Positions 35,610-43,866 of a stretch of DNA of 64,000 nt are shown piece after piece. Positions within the stretch are counted from its first letter, which is position 1; every line of letters begins with the position of its first letter. Position numbers and translations under genes: made by a program. This stretch comes from SHZU01 sp050183815. Lineage in GTDB: Bacteria; Gemmatimonadota; Gemmatimonadetes; Gemmatimonadales; GWC2-71-9. The stretch lies in assembly GCA_050183815.1 (NCBI GenBank), contig JBFXAY010000003.1, positions 85,743 to 149,742 of the forward strand, in the 5' to 3' direction. The notes under the pieces are model-generated. The model worked only from the letters and a program-made list of their open reading frames with translations, searched no databases and was not told where the DNA came from.

Positions 35610-36005
35610 ATGCCGCTCCGTACGATTCTTGGGGTGCTGGCGTACGCCGTCCCGACCTTCGCCCTCGGGTTCCTCTGGCACCTCCGCTGGTTCACCGGCT
35701 ACTACCACCGGCTGGAGATCTATCGGGCCGCGGTGATCGTGCCCTTCGGCTTCGTCGCGATCGTCGTGCAGGGTCTCTTCGTCGCCTGGCTCTACCCGCG
35801 GGCCGTCGATGATCCCGCGTCACTGGCTGCCGGGTTCCGTTTTGCGGCGGGGGCCGCCGTCTTGTCGTGGACGTTCACGACGCTGGCGGTGGGTGCCAAG
35901 AACCGGATGACGTCGGTACCCGCCTTTCTCCGGATCGAAACGGCGTTCACCGTCGTCCAGTACCTCCTGGTGGCGCCGCTCCTCGCGTTGGCGCATCGTT
36001 ACTGA
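35610..36005 (+). CDS. Small four-helix membrane protein, DUF1761-like
   Basis: A 131-residue protein with four predicted membrane helices: TILGVLAYAVPTFALGFLWH, VIVPFGFVAIVVQGLFVAWL, AAGAAVLSWTFTTLAVGA and TVVQYLLVAPLLALAH. The motif FALGFLWHLRWF at the end of the first helix is like that of DUF1761-type proteins. Function is unknown. It sits between the DinB gene and the TfoX-N gene with very short gaps, so it is probably expressed with them. Confidence 0.75.
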   Translation: MPLRTILGVLAYAVPTFALGFLWHLRWFTGYYHRLEIYRAAVIVPFGFVAIVVQGLFVAWLYPRAVDDPASLAAGFRFAAGAAVLSWTFTTLAVGAKNRMTSVPAFLRIETAFTVVQYLLVAPLLALAHRY

Positions 36006-36008
36006 ACG

Positions 36009-36359
36009 ATGGCATACGATGAGACCCTGGCCTCCCGGGTGCAGGACCGCCTGGCCCGGCGTTCGGCCTACGAGGAACGTTCGATGTTCGGCGGGTTGGC
36101 GCTGATGGTCGACGGCAAGATGGCGATCGGCATTTCCGGCACTGAGCTGATGGTCCGGGTGGGACCCGAGGCCCACGACGAGGCCCTGGCCCAGCCGGGC
36201 GCCAGGCCGATGGACTTCACCGGCCGGCCGATGCGTGGTTTCGTCTTCGTCGGGCCGGAAGGGACCCGGACGGCACGCGATCTCGATCGCTGGATCGACC
36301 GGGCCCTGGCCTACAACCCGATCGCACCGAAATCAAAAGGGCGTTCTCGCCGGCGCTGA
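36009..36359 (+). CDS. TfoX/Sxy N-terminal domain protein
   Basis: A 116-residue protein consisting of the TfoX N-terminal domain alone: MAYDETLASRVQDRLARRSA, then EERSMFGGLALMVDGKMAIG with the typical KxMFGG-like turn, and MRGFVFVGPEG. The C-terminal DNA-uptake regulator domain of Sxy is absent. Single-domain proteins like this are common in soil bacteria and have no established role. It starts 3 bases after the stop of the preceding membrane protein gene. The final Arg/Lys-rich tail (KSKGRSRRR) is an oddity that could bind nucleic acid. Confidence 0.88.
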   Translation: MAYDETLASRVQDRLARRSAYEERSMFGGLALMVDGKMAIGISGTELMVRVGPEAHDEALAQPGARPMDFTGRPMRGFVFVGPEGTRTARDLDRWIDRALAYNPIAPKSKGRSRRR

Positions 36360-36395
36360 TCTTCGATCCGGGGACCCGATTCGGCGACACTCGGA

Positions 36396-37604
36396 TCAAG
36401 CCCGCCGCCCGCCCCGCCAGATCTCCCCGAGCACTCGCACCGCGTTGCCGCCGAGGATGCCGCGGATGTCCGCATCCGAATACTTCCGCGCGATCAGCCC
36501 CTCCGTCAGATCGTACGACCGTTTCGGGTGGTCGAGCCCCTTGATGGTGAGGAGCCGGTTGCCCTCGGCATCGACGTGGAGGCGGTAGCGCTCGAAGTTG
36601 GGGGTGGCGGGCACCGACTGGGTCGGGGCGTTGACCGGATTGGGGTTGCCGACGACGTCCATGTCGCTGCCGACGGCAAGGTGCTCGACCCCGACCAGCT
36701 TCGCGACGTAGTCGAAGTGGTCGAGCACGTGCTCCACGGTGACCGGCTCGTCGGGCCGGATCATCATCCGCAGGAACGGGATCCCCATGACCCCGCCGGT
36801 CCGGGCCATCTTCCGGATCATCTCGTCGGTCTTGTTGCGCAGGTGACCGGGCGCGAGGGCCCGGCAGCTGGCATGGGAAAACACGACCGGGCGGGTGGCG
36901 ACGTCGAGGGTGTCGAGCGTGGTCCGATCGCCGCAGTGCGAGACATCCACCGCCATCCCGACCTGCTGCATCCGGGTCACCAGTTCCCGGCCGAACACCG
37001 TGAGGCCGCCGTCGTTCTCCTCGAGGAACCCCGCCCCGATCCGGTTTTGATAGTTGTAGGTGAGCTGGGAGAGCCGCTGGCCCAGCGCGAAGAAGGTGTC
37101 CACGTCCGCGGCCGTCCGAAAATGATCGGAGCCCTGGAACGTGAGGATGATCCCGAACCGGCCGGCCCGCTTGGCGCGCTCGAAATCTCCGGCGTCGTCG
37201 ATCCGGGTGAACCAGTCGGGGTAGCCGGCCAGGAACCCGTTCCAATCCGCGTAGAACTTGACCGCGGCCTCGTAGTTGCCGGCCGAGTGCCCGAGGGCTA
37301 CGGCGGTGTAGCCGGAGTCGCGATAGGTCAGGTAGTCGGCCTCGGACAGCGAACCCGGCTGGGTGAGCCACCGTTCGATGCGGGGCGGGCGGTCCGCGTA
37401 GTCGGCAAACCGGAACTGATTGAGGAGATCGACAACGACGGACTCGCGGACCAGCCGGATGGCCCGTTCGGAGTACTCCTGAGGCCGGTCGGCAAACAGG
37501 CGATAGCGGCGACGGAGCACCGCGGGTGCGGCGATGCCGGCCGCCAGCGTGCGGACGATTTCGCGCCGGGACATGGTCCGGGCGGAGGACGCAGAGTCAG
37601 GCAT
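36396..37604 (-). CDS. M19 dipeptidase-like protein with lost metal ligands
   Basis: A 402-residue protein of the membrane (renal) dipeptidase family with a twin-arginine-type signal (SRREIVRTLAAGIAA), so probably exported folded. The M19 barrel is recognisable: DVSHCG (H223), FSHASCRAL (H244, R248), GSDMD (D314) and GGNAVRVLGEIW. However, the N-terminal H-x-D metal motif (usually in DGHND) reads DLLNQ at 59-63, and the bridging glutamate position reads Q157 in LTFQGSD. Two or three of five zinc ligands are therefore missing. It may bind one metal or none and have changed activity. ATG 37604 follows GAGGGGCTCC. It lies 20 bases downstream of an esterase gene start region in the same orientation, so the esterase follows it. 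Confidence 0.88.
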   Translation of the reverse strand: MPDSASSARTMSRREIVRTLAAGIAAPAVLRRRYRLFADRPQEYSERAIRLVRESVVVDLLNQFRFADYADRPPRIERWLTQPGSLSEADYLTYRDSGYTAVALGHSAGNYEAAVKFYADWNGFLAGYPDWFTRIDDAGDFERAKRAGRFGIILTFQGSDHFRTAADVDTFFALGQRLSQLTYNYQNRIGAGFLEENDGGLTVFGRELVTRMQQVGMAVDVSHCGDRTTLDTLDVATRPVVFSHASCRALAPGHLRNKTDEMIRKMARTGGVMGIPFLRMMIRPDEPVTVEHVLDHFDYVAKLVGVEHLAVGSDMDVVGNPNPVNAPTQSVPATPNFERYRLHVDAEGNRLLTIKGLDHPKRSYDLTEGLIARKYSDADIRGILGGNAVRVLGEIWRGGRRA

Positions 37605-37624
37605 GGAGCCCCTCGTGTGGGCGC

Positions 37625-38824
37625 CTATTTCGGCGCCAGGGTCTTGAGCTTTTCCCGGGTTGCCTCGTTGCCGGGGTTCTTCCGGAGGGAGCGCTCGAAG
37701 TAGTCCCGCGCCCGGGCCCGATCGCCGCGGGCCAGCCAGATCGCGCCGAGTCGGTCCAGCGGGCGGTAGCTGTCGGGGTAGAGCTGGGCATCCATTTCGA
37801 GGAACGACACCGCCTTGGCCGTATCCTGGCCGAGCGCCACTTCGGCGAACAGGCGCACCATGCCTTCGGTCGGCCGGAACTCGGCGCCCAGGCGGCGGGA
37901 AACCGTTTCGAAGTGCTCGGTCAGCAGCGCGGGCCGCGCGAGCACCCGGGCCAGCGGTACCTGATACCCGGCAAAGATGAACCGGAGCGCGTCGTACTCG
38001 GCGATCATCGGCACCGAGCCGTGATCGTCATGGTCGTAGTACTTGAAGCCGTAGCGGAGGCCGCTCGTGTTGTAGGCGTCGACGATGCTGTTGAACTTGC
38101 CGATCGATTCGAAGTGCCGGTTGGTGGTGGTGTCGTCGGGGGTGATGGTGTTCGCCTGCGCCACGAAGAGCGATCGGCCGCTCAATTTCCCGGTCGAGAC
38201 GACGTCCTTGGCTTTCCAGAGCAGCACCCGGTTGTCCCACCAGAGGCTCGGATCAATGGCCACGTAGGCGTTGAACAGCTCCGGCATCGTGTAGAGCGCA
38301 TTGAGCGTGGTGATCCCGCCGAACGAATGGCCGACGAACACCCGGTACGGCATCGTCCGGTACTGCGACTCGATTCGGGGGATGAGTTCGTCGCGAAGGA
38401 ACTGGAGAAACTTCGGGCCGCCGCCGCTGGTCTTGAAGGCGGGCGTCGGCTTCCCGTCGAATCCGGTGTCGGTATGCGTCGGGGTGAGGTCGCGGGTCCG
38501 GTCGGTGTTGGGAATCGCGACCACGATCATCTCGGGCACCACGAAGGTGCCGTTCACCCCGGTCCCGAGAATCTGGATCAGGCCGGACACCGAGTGGAAA
38601 TGCGCGTCGCCGTCGAGGAGGTAGAGCACCGGGTACCGGGCCGGGGCCACGGTGGTGTCTCCGTACGAGGGCGGGGTATAGACGAGATAGGGACGGGTTT
38701 CGTCGAGAGTGGCGGACCGGATCGAATCGACCGTGCCGATCGTGAGCGCATTGGTGAAGCGCCGCTGGGCGGTGAGCGCGCCGGGCACGAGCAGCAGGGC
38801 GGCGAGCAGGGCAACGGGGCGCAT
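37625..38824 (-). CDS. Secreted esterase with C-terminal TPR-like region
   Basis: A 399-residue protein with a signal peptide (MRPVALLAALLLVPGALTA). The alpha/beta hydrolase is of the Fes/ferric-enterobactin-esterase and esterase-D-like group: YPVLYLLDGDAHFHSVSGLI, the nucleophile elbow VGHSFGGITTL, AIDPSLWWD, and the catalytic His in DHDDHGSVPM. The last 80 residues look like TPR helices (RLGAIWLARGDRARARDYFE). Such exported hydrolases cleave esters of siderophores or other acyl compounds; a link to siderophores is possible but no siderophore gene is nearby. It precedes the M19-like gene by 20 bases on the same strand. GGAG lies 9 bases before ATG 38824. Confidence 0.88.
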   Translation of the reverse strand: MRPVALLAALLLVPGALTAQRRFTNALTIGTVDSIRSATLDETRPYLVYTPPSYGDTTVAPARYPVLYLLDGDAHFHSVSGLIQILGTGVNGTFVVPEMIVVAIPNTDRTRDLTPTHTDTGFDGKPTPAFKTSGGGPKFLQFLRDELIPRIESQYRTMPYRVFVGHSFGGITTLNALYTMPELFNAYVAIDPSLWWDNRVLLWKAKDVVSTGKLSGRSLFVAQANTITPDDTTTNRHFESIGKFNSIVDAYNTSGLRYGFKYYDHDDHGSVPMIAEYDALRFIFAGYQVPLARVLARPALLTEHFETVSRRLGAEFRPTEGMVRLFAEVALGQDTAKAVSFLEMDAQLYPDSYRPLDRLGAIWLARGDRARARDYFERSLRKNPGNEATREKLKTLAPK

Positions 38825-38870
38825 GGTCGGGATCTCCGATCGGGCCGGGGGTGGTGGTGGCTGGTTGAAA

Positions 38871-39467
38871 CTAGCTCGACGAGACCGTTCCGGGTGCGGT
38901 TTCGCGGCGGCCGAAAAGCAGCCGGCCGGCGCGCCGCGCCACCCACCAGACCAGCCCGACGACCAGCGCCAGGCAGAAGAGCGGCACCAGGATCGCGAGG
39001 AACGCCAGGCCGGCGGCGCCGAGCCACTCGATGGTGGCCACCACGGGATTGGCGAGCCCGCCGGTCAGTGCGGTGGATTTGGCGCGCAACAGCACCGAGG
39101 CTCCCTGGATGAGGCCGGCGGCCCCGCCCCCGCCGATCACGGCGAGGGCCCAGCGGACGAACGGCGGCAGGTCGGCCGCGACCGCGCCGGAGGCCAGCAC
39201 GCCGGCCACCAGCGCCGCAGGGGTCGCGAGGGTATCGAGCGCGTGGTCGAGCCACGGCACGTAGTAGGCGGCGATCTCGGCGACTGCTGCGGTGCCGAGG
39301 GTGATGGTGGCCGGGGTGCTGCCGAGCCAGGCGAACGATTCCGAGAGGTGGAGGTGTCCGGTGGCGGCGCCAAGGCTCAACCCGAGCAAGGGCAGGAAGA
39401 CCCGAAATCCGCAGGCGGCGGCCAGGCCGATACCGATGGCGATCGACTGGACGGTGTCCCAGGTCAT
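38871..39467 (-). CDS. DUF4126 membrane protein
   Basis: A 198-residue protein with several hydrophobic helices and the DUF4126 pattern: an N-terminal SIAIGIGLAAACGFRVFLPL, then YYVPWLDHALDTLATPAALV, and AAGLIQGASVLLRAKSTALT followed by GGLANPVVATIEWLGA. No function is known for the family; conserved Asp and His in PWLDHALD face the membrane interface. It is divergent from the nitronate monooxygenase gene and 46 bases upstream of the esterase gene in the same direction. Confidence 0.88.
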   Translation of the reverse strand: MTWDTVQSIAIGIGLAAACGFRVFLPLLGLSLGAATGHLHLSESFAWLGSTPATITLGTAAVAEIAAYYVPWLDHALDTLATPAALVAGVLASGAVAADLPPFVRWALAVIGGGGAAGLIQGASVLLRAKSTALTGGLANPVVATIEWLGAAGLAFLAILVPLFCLALVVGLVWWVARRAGRLLFGRRETAPGTVSSS

Positions 39468-39596
39468 TCGCGTCCCAGGCGGTGTTCGCCGCGGAGTCTA
39501 GTCGGGTTCGGAAGAACGGGCTACGCTTCACCGGTCCGGTCGACGGGATCCAGCGTAGGTCCGACCCCGCCGACACCCCTTCGAGGAGTGCTACTC

Positions 39597-40604
39597 GTGC
39601 GAACCGCACTCACTGACCGGCTGGGCATCGAGCACCCGGTCATTCAGGCCCCGATGAGCGGCGGCGACGGACCGGCGCTCGCCGCGGCGGTGAGCGAGGC
39701 GGGCGGGCTCGGCATGCTGGCGCTGTGGCGGCCCGCGCCCGACGCCGTGCGCGAGGCGATCCGCCGGACGAAGTCGCTCACCAGCCGGCCGTTCGGCGTC
39801 AATCTGAATCTCGGCTGGCCGCAGGAGGAGCGCCTGGAAGTCTGCCTCGAGGAACGGGTGCCCGTGGTGAGCTTCTTCTGGGGGGAGTCGGCGCCGCTCG
39901 TTGCGCGGGCTCGGGCCGGCGGTGCGGCGGTGCTCGAGACGATCGGCTCCGCCGACGAAGCCAGGGCGGCCGTCGACCGGGGCACCGACGTGATCGTGGC
40001 GCAGGGGTGGGAATCCGGCGGCCACGTCTGGGGCACCGTGGCGACGATGGCGCTGATACCCGCCGTGGTGGATGCCGTGGGATCCGTGCCCGTGGTGGCC
40101 GCCGGCGGAATCGCCGACGGGCGAGGCCTCGCCGCGGCGCTCGCGCTCGGCGCGAGCGGCGTCTGGCTCGGGACCCGTTTTCTGGCGACGCCGGAGGCCG
40201 GGATTCATGCCCGCTATCGCGAGCGGGTCCTCGAGGCGAACGAGAACGACACCCGCTGGTTCGCCGATCTCTTCGACATCGGTTGGCCCGACGCGCCTCA
40301 TCGGGCCCTGAACAACGAAACGATTCTCACCTGGGAAGCGGCCGGCCGCCCTCCGTCCGGCCGGCGGCCGGGCAAGGGCGAGGTCCTGGCCCAGTCGCCG
40401 CGCGGGCCGGTGCGGCGCTATCAGTCGTTCACGCCCGGTCCCACCACGGAGGGCGACATCGACAACCTCTCCCTCTGGGCCGGACAGAGTGTCGGTCTGG
40501 TGCGATCGGTGCGCGGGGCCGCGGAGGTTGTCACCGGCATCGTGGCCGAGGCCCGCGAGGTGCTCGAGCGGGCCGCCCGCCTGTCCTCGGAGCAGTCCCG
40601 ATGA
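39597..40604 (+). CDS. Nitronate monooxygenase / 2-nitropropane dioxygenase family
   Basis: A 335-residue FMN-dependent TIM-barrel enzyme. It begins LTDRLGIEHPVIQAPMSGGD, with a typical FMN-binding start; VIVAQGWESGGHVWG (the H in SGGH is the usual catalytic His), VPVVAAGGIADGRGLAAALA and LGASGVWLGTRFLATPEAGI all fit the family. It oxidises alkyl nitronates such as propionate-3-nitronate, using FMN and O2, in detoxification. Some relatives are enoyl reductases, so substrate is open. GTG 39597 has GAGGAG 8 bases upstream. It overlaps by four bases the CocE/NonD hydrolase gene (ATGA), so the two form an operon. Confidence 0.88.
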   Translation: MRTALTDRLGIEHPVIQAPMSGGDGPALAAAVSEAGGLGMLALWRPAPDAVREAIRRTKSLTSRPFGVNLNLGWPQEERLEVCLEERVPVVSFFWGESAPLVARARAGGAAVLETIGSADEARAAVDRGTDVIVAQGWESGGHVWGTVATMALIPAVVDAVGSVPVVAAGGIADGRGLAAALALGASGVWLGTRFLATPEAGIHARYRERVLEANENDTRWFADLFDIGWPDAPHRALNNETILTWEAAGRPPSGRRPGKGEVLAQSPRGPVRRYQSFTPGPTTEGDIDNLSLWAGQSVGLVRSVRGAAEVVTGIVAEAREVLERAARLSSEQSR

Positions 40605-42580
40605 GCGAAACCGATCTTTCCCGCCGCACCTTCACCGCCTGGGCCGCCACGGCACTCGGCGTCGGTCCCGCGTTGCTTCGCTCCGGCCGGCCCGCGGCAG
40701 GCGACGACGGGGTCCTCGTCGAGCGCAACGTGATGATTGCGATGCGCGACGGGGTGCGGCTCGCGGGCGACATCCACCGTCCCGCGAGCCGTGGCCGCGC
40801 GCTGCCGGGGCCGTTCCCGGTGATTCTCGAACGGACGCCCTACGGCAAGCAGGAACCGAGTCGCTCGGAGCTCACGGTCGGGGCCCGGGCCCCGTGGAGC
40901 CGCGATCGCGTGGCCGCCTACTTCGTGGCCCGCGGGTTCATCGTGGTCTACCAGGACTGTCGCGGCCGGTATCAATCCGAAGGTCAATTCGAGAAATATC
41001 TGTCCGAGGCGCGCGACGGATTCGACACGGTGGAGTGGATCGTGGCCCAGCCCTGGTGCAACGGCCGGATCGGCACCAAGGGCCTGTCCTACGCCGCGCA
41101 CACGCAGGGGGCGCTTGCCACCCTCGCTCCTCGCGGCCTGGCCGCGATGTTCATCGATTCCGGCGGCTTCTCGAATGCCTACCAGGGCGGCATCCGCCTC
41201 GGCGGCGCGTTCGAGATGAAGCAGGTCACCTGGGCCCATCGGAACGCGCTCGAGGCTCCGGACGTCGTTGCCGATCCGGCGCGGCTGGCCGCGCTTCGCG
41301 CCGTCGACCTCAAGGCCTGGTTCGCCCGCTGGCCCTGGAAGCGCGGCGACTCACCGCTCACGCTCTCGCCGGAATACGAGACCTACGTGTTCGACCAGTG
41401 GGAACACGGCGAGTTCGACGAGTATTGGCAGGATCCGTCGATCTACGCGGCCGGCTACTACGATCGCTACGCCGACGTGCCGATGGTGCACATGTCGGCC
41501 TGGTACGATCCATACGCCCGGACCGCAACGGAGAACTACGTCGGGCTCGTGCGGCGGAAGCGGGGCCCGGTATCGCTCATCCTGGGCCCATGGACTCACG
41601 GAAACCGGACGCTGACCTACGCCGGTGATGTCGACTTCGGGCCGGCCGCCCCGATCGACGGGAACCTGGCGTCCGACTTCTTCGCGATGCGGCTCGCGTT
41701 CTTCCAGCAGTGGTTGCAGGACCGCCCCGGTCCGGCCACCCCCGCCGTGCGGTACTTCCTGATGGGGGGAGGCACCGGGCGCCGCAATGCCGCCGGCCGC
41801 CTCGACCACGGCGGCGAATGGCGCACGGCCACCGACTGGCCGGTACCGGAGGCCCGTCCGACCTCGTTCTACCTGCACCCTGACCGCACCCTCGGCGCCG
41901 ACCCGGCTGCCGCCGGCGACTCACTCTCTTTTGTCCATGACCCGGCCGATCCGGTCCCCAGCATCGGCGGGCCGATCACCTCGGGCGCTCCGGTCATGGA
42001 GGGCGGCGCCTACGACCAGCGCGAGGGCCCGCGGTTCTTCGGGTCGAAGGTCCCGGGACGGGCGTTGGCCGACCGGCCGGACGTGCTGTCGTTCCGCACC
42101 GCACCGCTCGCCGCGGAGGTGGCGGTGGTCGGCCCCGTCCGGGCGGAGCTGTGGATCGCGTCGGACGCGCCGGATACCGACTTCACCTGCAAACTGGTCG
42201 ACGAATACCCGCCGAGCGCCGACTACCCGGCAGGCTACGCGATGAATCTCTGCGACGGCATTCTCCGGGTCCGGTATCGTGACAGCTGGGAGCATCCGGC
42301 GCTGATGACGCCGGGACAGGTCTACCAGATCGAAGTCGAGTTGTATCCGACGGCCAACCGGTTCGCCACGGGTCACCGGATCCGCCTCGACGTGGCCAGC
42401 AGCAACTACCCCCGGTTCGACGTCAACCCGAACACCGGCGAGCCGGAGGGGCGGGCGGAGACGAGACGGCCGGCGCGGAATACGATCTGGATGACGGCCG
42501 ACCGCCCGTCGCGGGTGGTGTTGCCGGTCCTTCAGCTCAGCGCGTTCAACAGCCGATCCACGTCCGCCAGATCGTTGTAG
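40601..42580 (+). CDS. CocE/NonD family hydrolase, Tat-exported
   Basis: A 659-residue X-Pro dipeptidyl-peptidase/cocaine-esterase type hydrolase. The N-terminus has a twin-arginine motif (LSRRTFTAWAATALG). Signatures: RDGVRLAGDIHRP, TPYGKQEPS, GIVVYQDCRGRYQSEG-like FIVVYQDCRGRYQSEG, the nucleophile in GLSYAAHTQGA, MSAWYDPYART (acid residue) and LGPWTHGNR (catalytic His). The C-terminal jelly-roll domain has GPVRAELWIASDAPDTDFTC and TGHRIRLDVASSNYPRFDVN. These enzymes hydrolyse amides, esters or dipeptide-like substrates. The final 14-odd residues run past the usual family end into the neighbouring gene, giving a 49-base convergent overlap. It is coupled to the nitronate monooxygenase by an ATGA overlap. 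Confidence 0.92.
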   Translation: MSETDLSRRTFTAWAATALGVGPALLRSGRPAAGDDGVLVERNVMIAMRDGVRLAGDIHRPASRGRALPGPFPVILERTPYGKQEPSRSELTVGARAPWSRDRVAAYFVARGFIVVYQDCRGRYQSEGQFEKYLSEARDGFDTVEWIVAQPWCNGRIGTKGLSYAAHTQGALATLAPRGLAAMFIDSGGFSNAYQGGIRLGGAFEMKQVTWAHRNALEAPDVVADPARLAALRAVDLKAWFARWPWKRGDSPLTLSPEYETYVFDQWEHGEFDEYWQDPSIYAAGYYDRYADVPMVHMSAWYDPYARTATENYVGLVRRKRGPVSLILGPWTHGNRTLTYAGDVDFGPAAPIDGNLASDFFAMRLAFFQQWLQDRPGPATPAVRYFLMGGGTGRRNAAGRLDHGGEWRTATDWPVPEARPTSFYLHPDRTLGADPAAAGDSLSFVHDPADPVPSIGGPITSGAPVMEGGAYDQREGPRFFGSKVPGRALADRPDVLSFRTAPLAAEVAVVGPVRAELWIASDAPDTDFTCKLVDEYPPSADYPAGYAMNLCDGILRVRYRDSWEHPALMTPGQVYQIEVELYPTANRFATGHRIRLDVASSNYPRFDVNPNTGEPEGRAETRRPARNTIWMTADRPSRVVLPVLQLSAFNSRSTSARSL

Positions 42581-43803
42581 ACCGAGGGCGAGACGCGAAG
42601 GTAGGTAGTCGCCACCCGAACGTCGACGCCGGCCCGGGTGACCTTGTCCCGGATCGCGGCGGCGTCGTCGATGGCGAACGTGATGAGCGGCGACCGGGTT
42701 CCCTCCGGCGTCACGCAACGATGGCCGAGGCGAGGGAGCTCGCGGCGCAGCCGGTCGAGGAGCGGCTGGCGGTGGGCCTCGATTCGATCGACCCCGAGCA
42801 TCCGAAGGTAGGGAATCGAAGCGCCCAGCGCGGCCCGGGCGGCTCCCGACACACTCCCGACCTCGAAATGCGCGCTGGCGCTGCCGCCGAACGCCCAGGT
42901 GAAGGGCGTTGCCGCAGGCGGATCGTTCGGCAGGAAATGCGTGCCGTACTCGTCGACGGAGTGATACCCGACCTGGGTCCGCCGGATCACCCGGTCGAGC
43001 AATTCCTCGCGGACGTACAGGAAGCCGAGTCCGAGGTCCCCCATGAGCCACTTGAAGCCGGCGCAGGCGCAGAAATCGATGCCCGTGGCCTTGACGTCGA
43101 TCGGCGTGGCGCCGGCGCTCTGGATCAGGTCGACGTAGACGTAGGCGCCGTGGGCGTGCGCCAGGTCGGCCACGGCCTTGAGGTCGTGCTCGAAGCCGTT
43201 GTACATCGCCGCTGAGGAGATTTCGATCAGGCGGGTGTTGCGATCCACCAGCCGGGCCAGATCCTCGAGGTGAATCGCGAAATCGTCCCGCGGCATCGCG
43301 ATCCGGAGATCGAGGCCGCCGTCCCGCGCGAGGGACTGCAGGTGGACGATCGCCCCTTCGAAGTGAAGTGCATCGGTCACGACGTTGCCGCCGGAGCCGG
43401 GAATGCCGAGCCCGTGGACGACCAGGACCTCGCCGGTGCTGGTGTTCGGCACGAAGCTGATCTCGTTCGGCCGGGCGTTGATCAGTGCCGCAAACTCCGC
43501 TTTGACCTTGCCGCTCAGGTTCGGGTCCGGTGAGGAGTCCGCGTAGAACTCGGTGCGGGCTTCGAGATAGCGGCGGACGGCCTCACGGGCCGGCAGCGGC
43601 ATCGGATGGGTGTAGGCCCCGTTCAGGTAGGTAACGCCGGGCCGCATCGCGAAATCGGCTTTGCGCGGGAATCCCTGGAAGCCGGTTGCCGGATTCGGCG
43701 TCGCTCCGGCCGGGTCAGCGGTGCCGCTACCCACCAGGCTTGCGGCGGCCAGGCTGCTCACGCCCTTGAGCAGATCCCGGCGGGAGAGTGACGATCGGTC
43801 CAT
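42532..43803 (-). CDS. Class V PLP aminotransferase, Tat-exported
   Basis: A 423-residue PLP enzyme of the class V aminotransferase/isopenicillin-N-epimerase-like group with a twin-arginine leader (SLSRRDLLKGVSSLAAASLV). Motifs: TYLNGAYTHPMP, FVPNTSTGEVLVVHGLG, VYVDLIQSAGATPIDVKATG with the PLP-ring Asp, and CACAGFKWLMGDLGLGFLYV with the PLP lysine. An exported PLP enzyme is uncommon; the cofactor would be loaded before Tat export. Reaction unknown (epimerase, cysteine desulfurase-like or lyase). ATG 43803 has GCGGGG upstream. It follows the DUF4249-like lipoprotein gene by 63 bases on the same strand and overlaps the 3' end of the convergent CocE gene. Confidence 0.88.
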   Translation of the reverse strand: MDRSSLSRRDLLKGVSSLAAASLVGSGTADPAGATPNPATGFQGFPRKADFAMRPGVTYLNGAYTHPMPLPAREAVRRYLEARTEFYADSSPDPNLSGKVKAEFAALINARPNEISFVPNTSTGEVLVVHGLGIPGSGGNVVTDALHFEGAIVHLQSLARDGGLDLRIAMPRDDFAIHLEDLARLVDRNTRLIEISSAAMYNGFEHDLKAVADLAHAHGAYVYVDLIQSAGATPIDVKATGIDFCACAGFKWLMGDLGLGFLYVREELLDRVIRRTQVGYHSVDEYGTHFLPNDPPAATPFTWAFGGSASAHFEVGSVSGAARAALGASIPYLRMLGVDRIEAHRQPLLDRLRRELPRLGHRCVTPEGTRSPLITFAIDDAAAIRDKVTRAGVDVRVATTYLRVSPSVYNDLADVDRLLNALS

Positions 43804-43866
43804 GGCAACCCCGCTCGGCGGAGACTGCCGGGAACCTACCTTCGGCGTTGGTGCCGGGCCAGCCGT

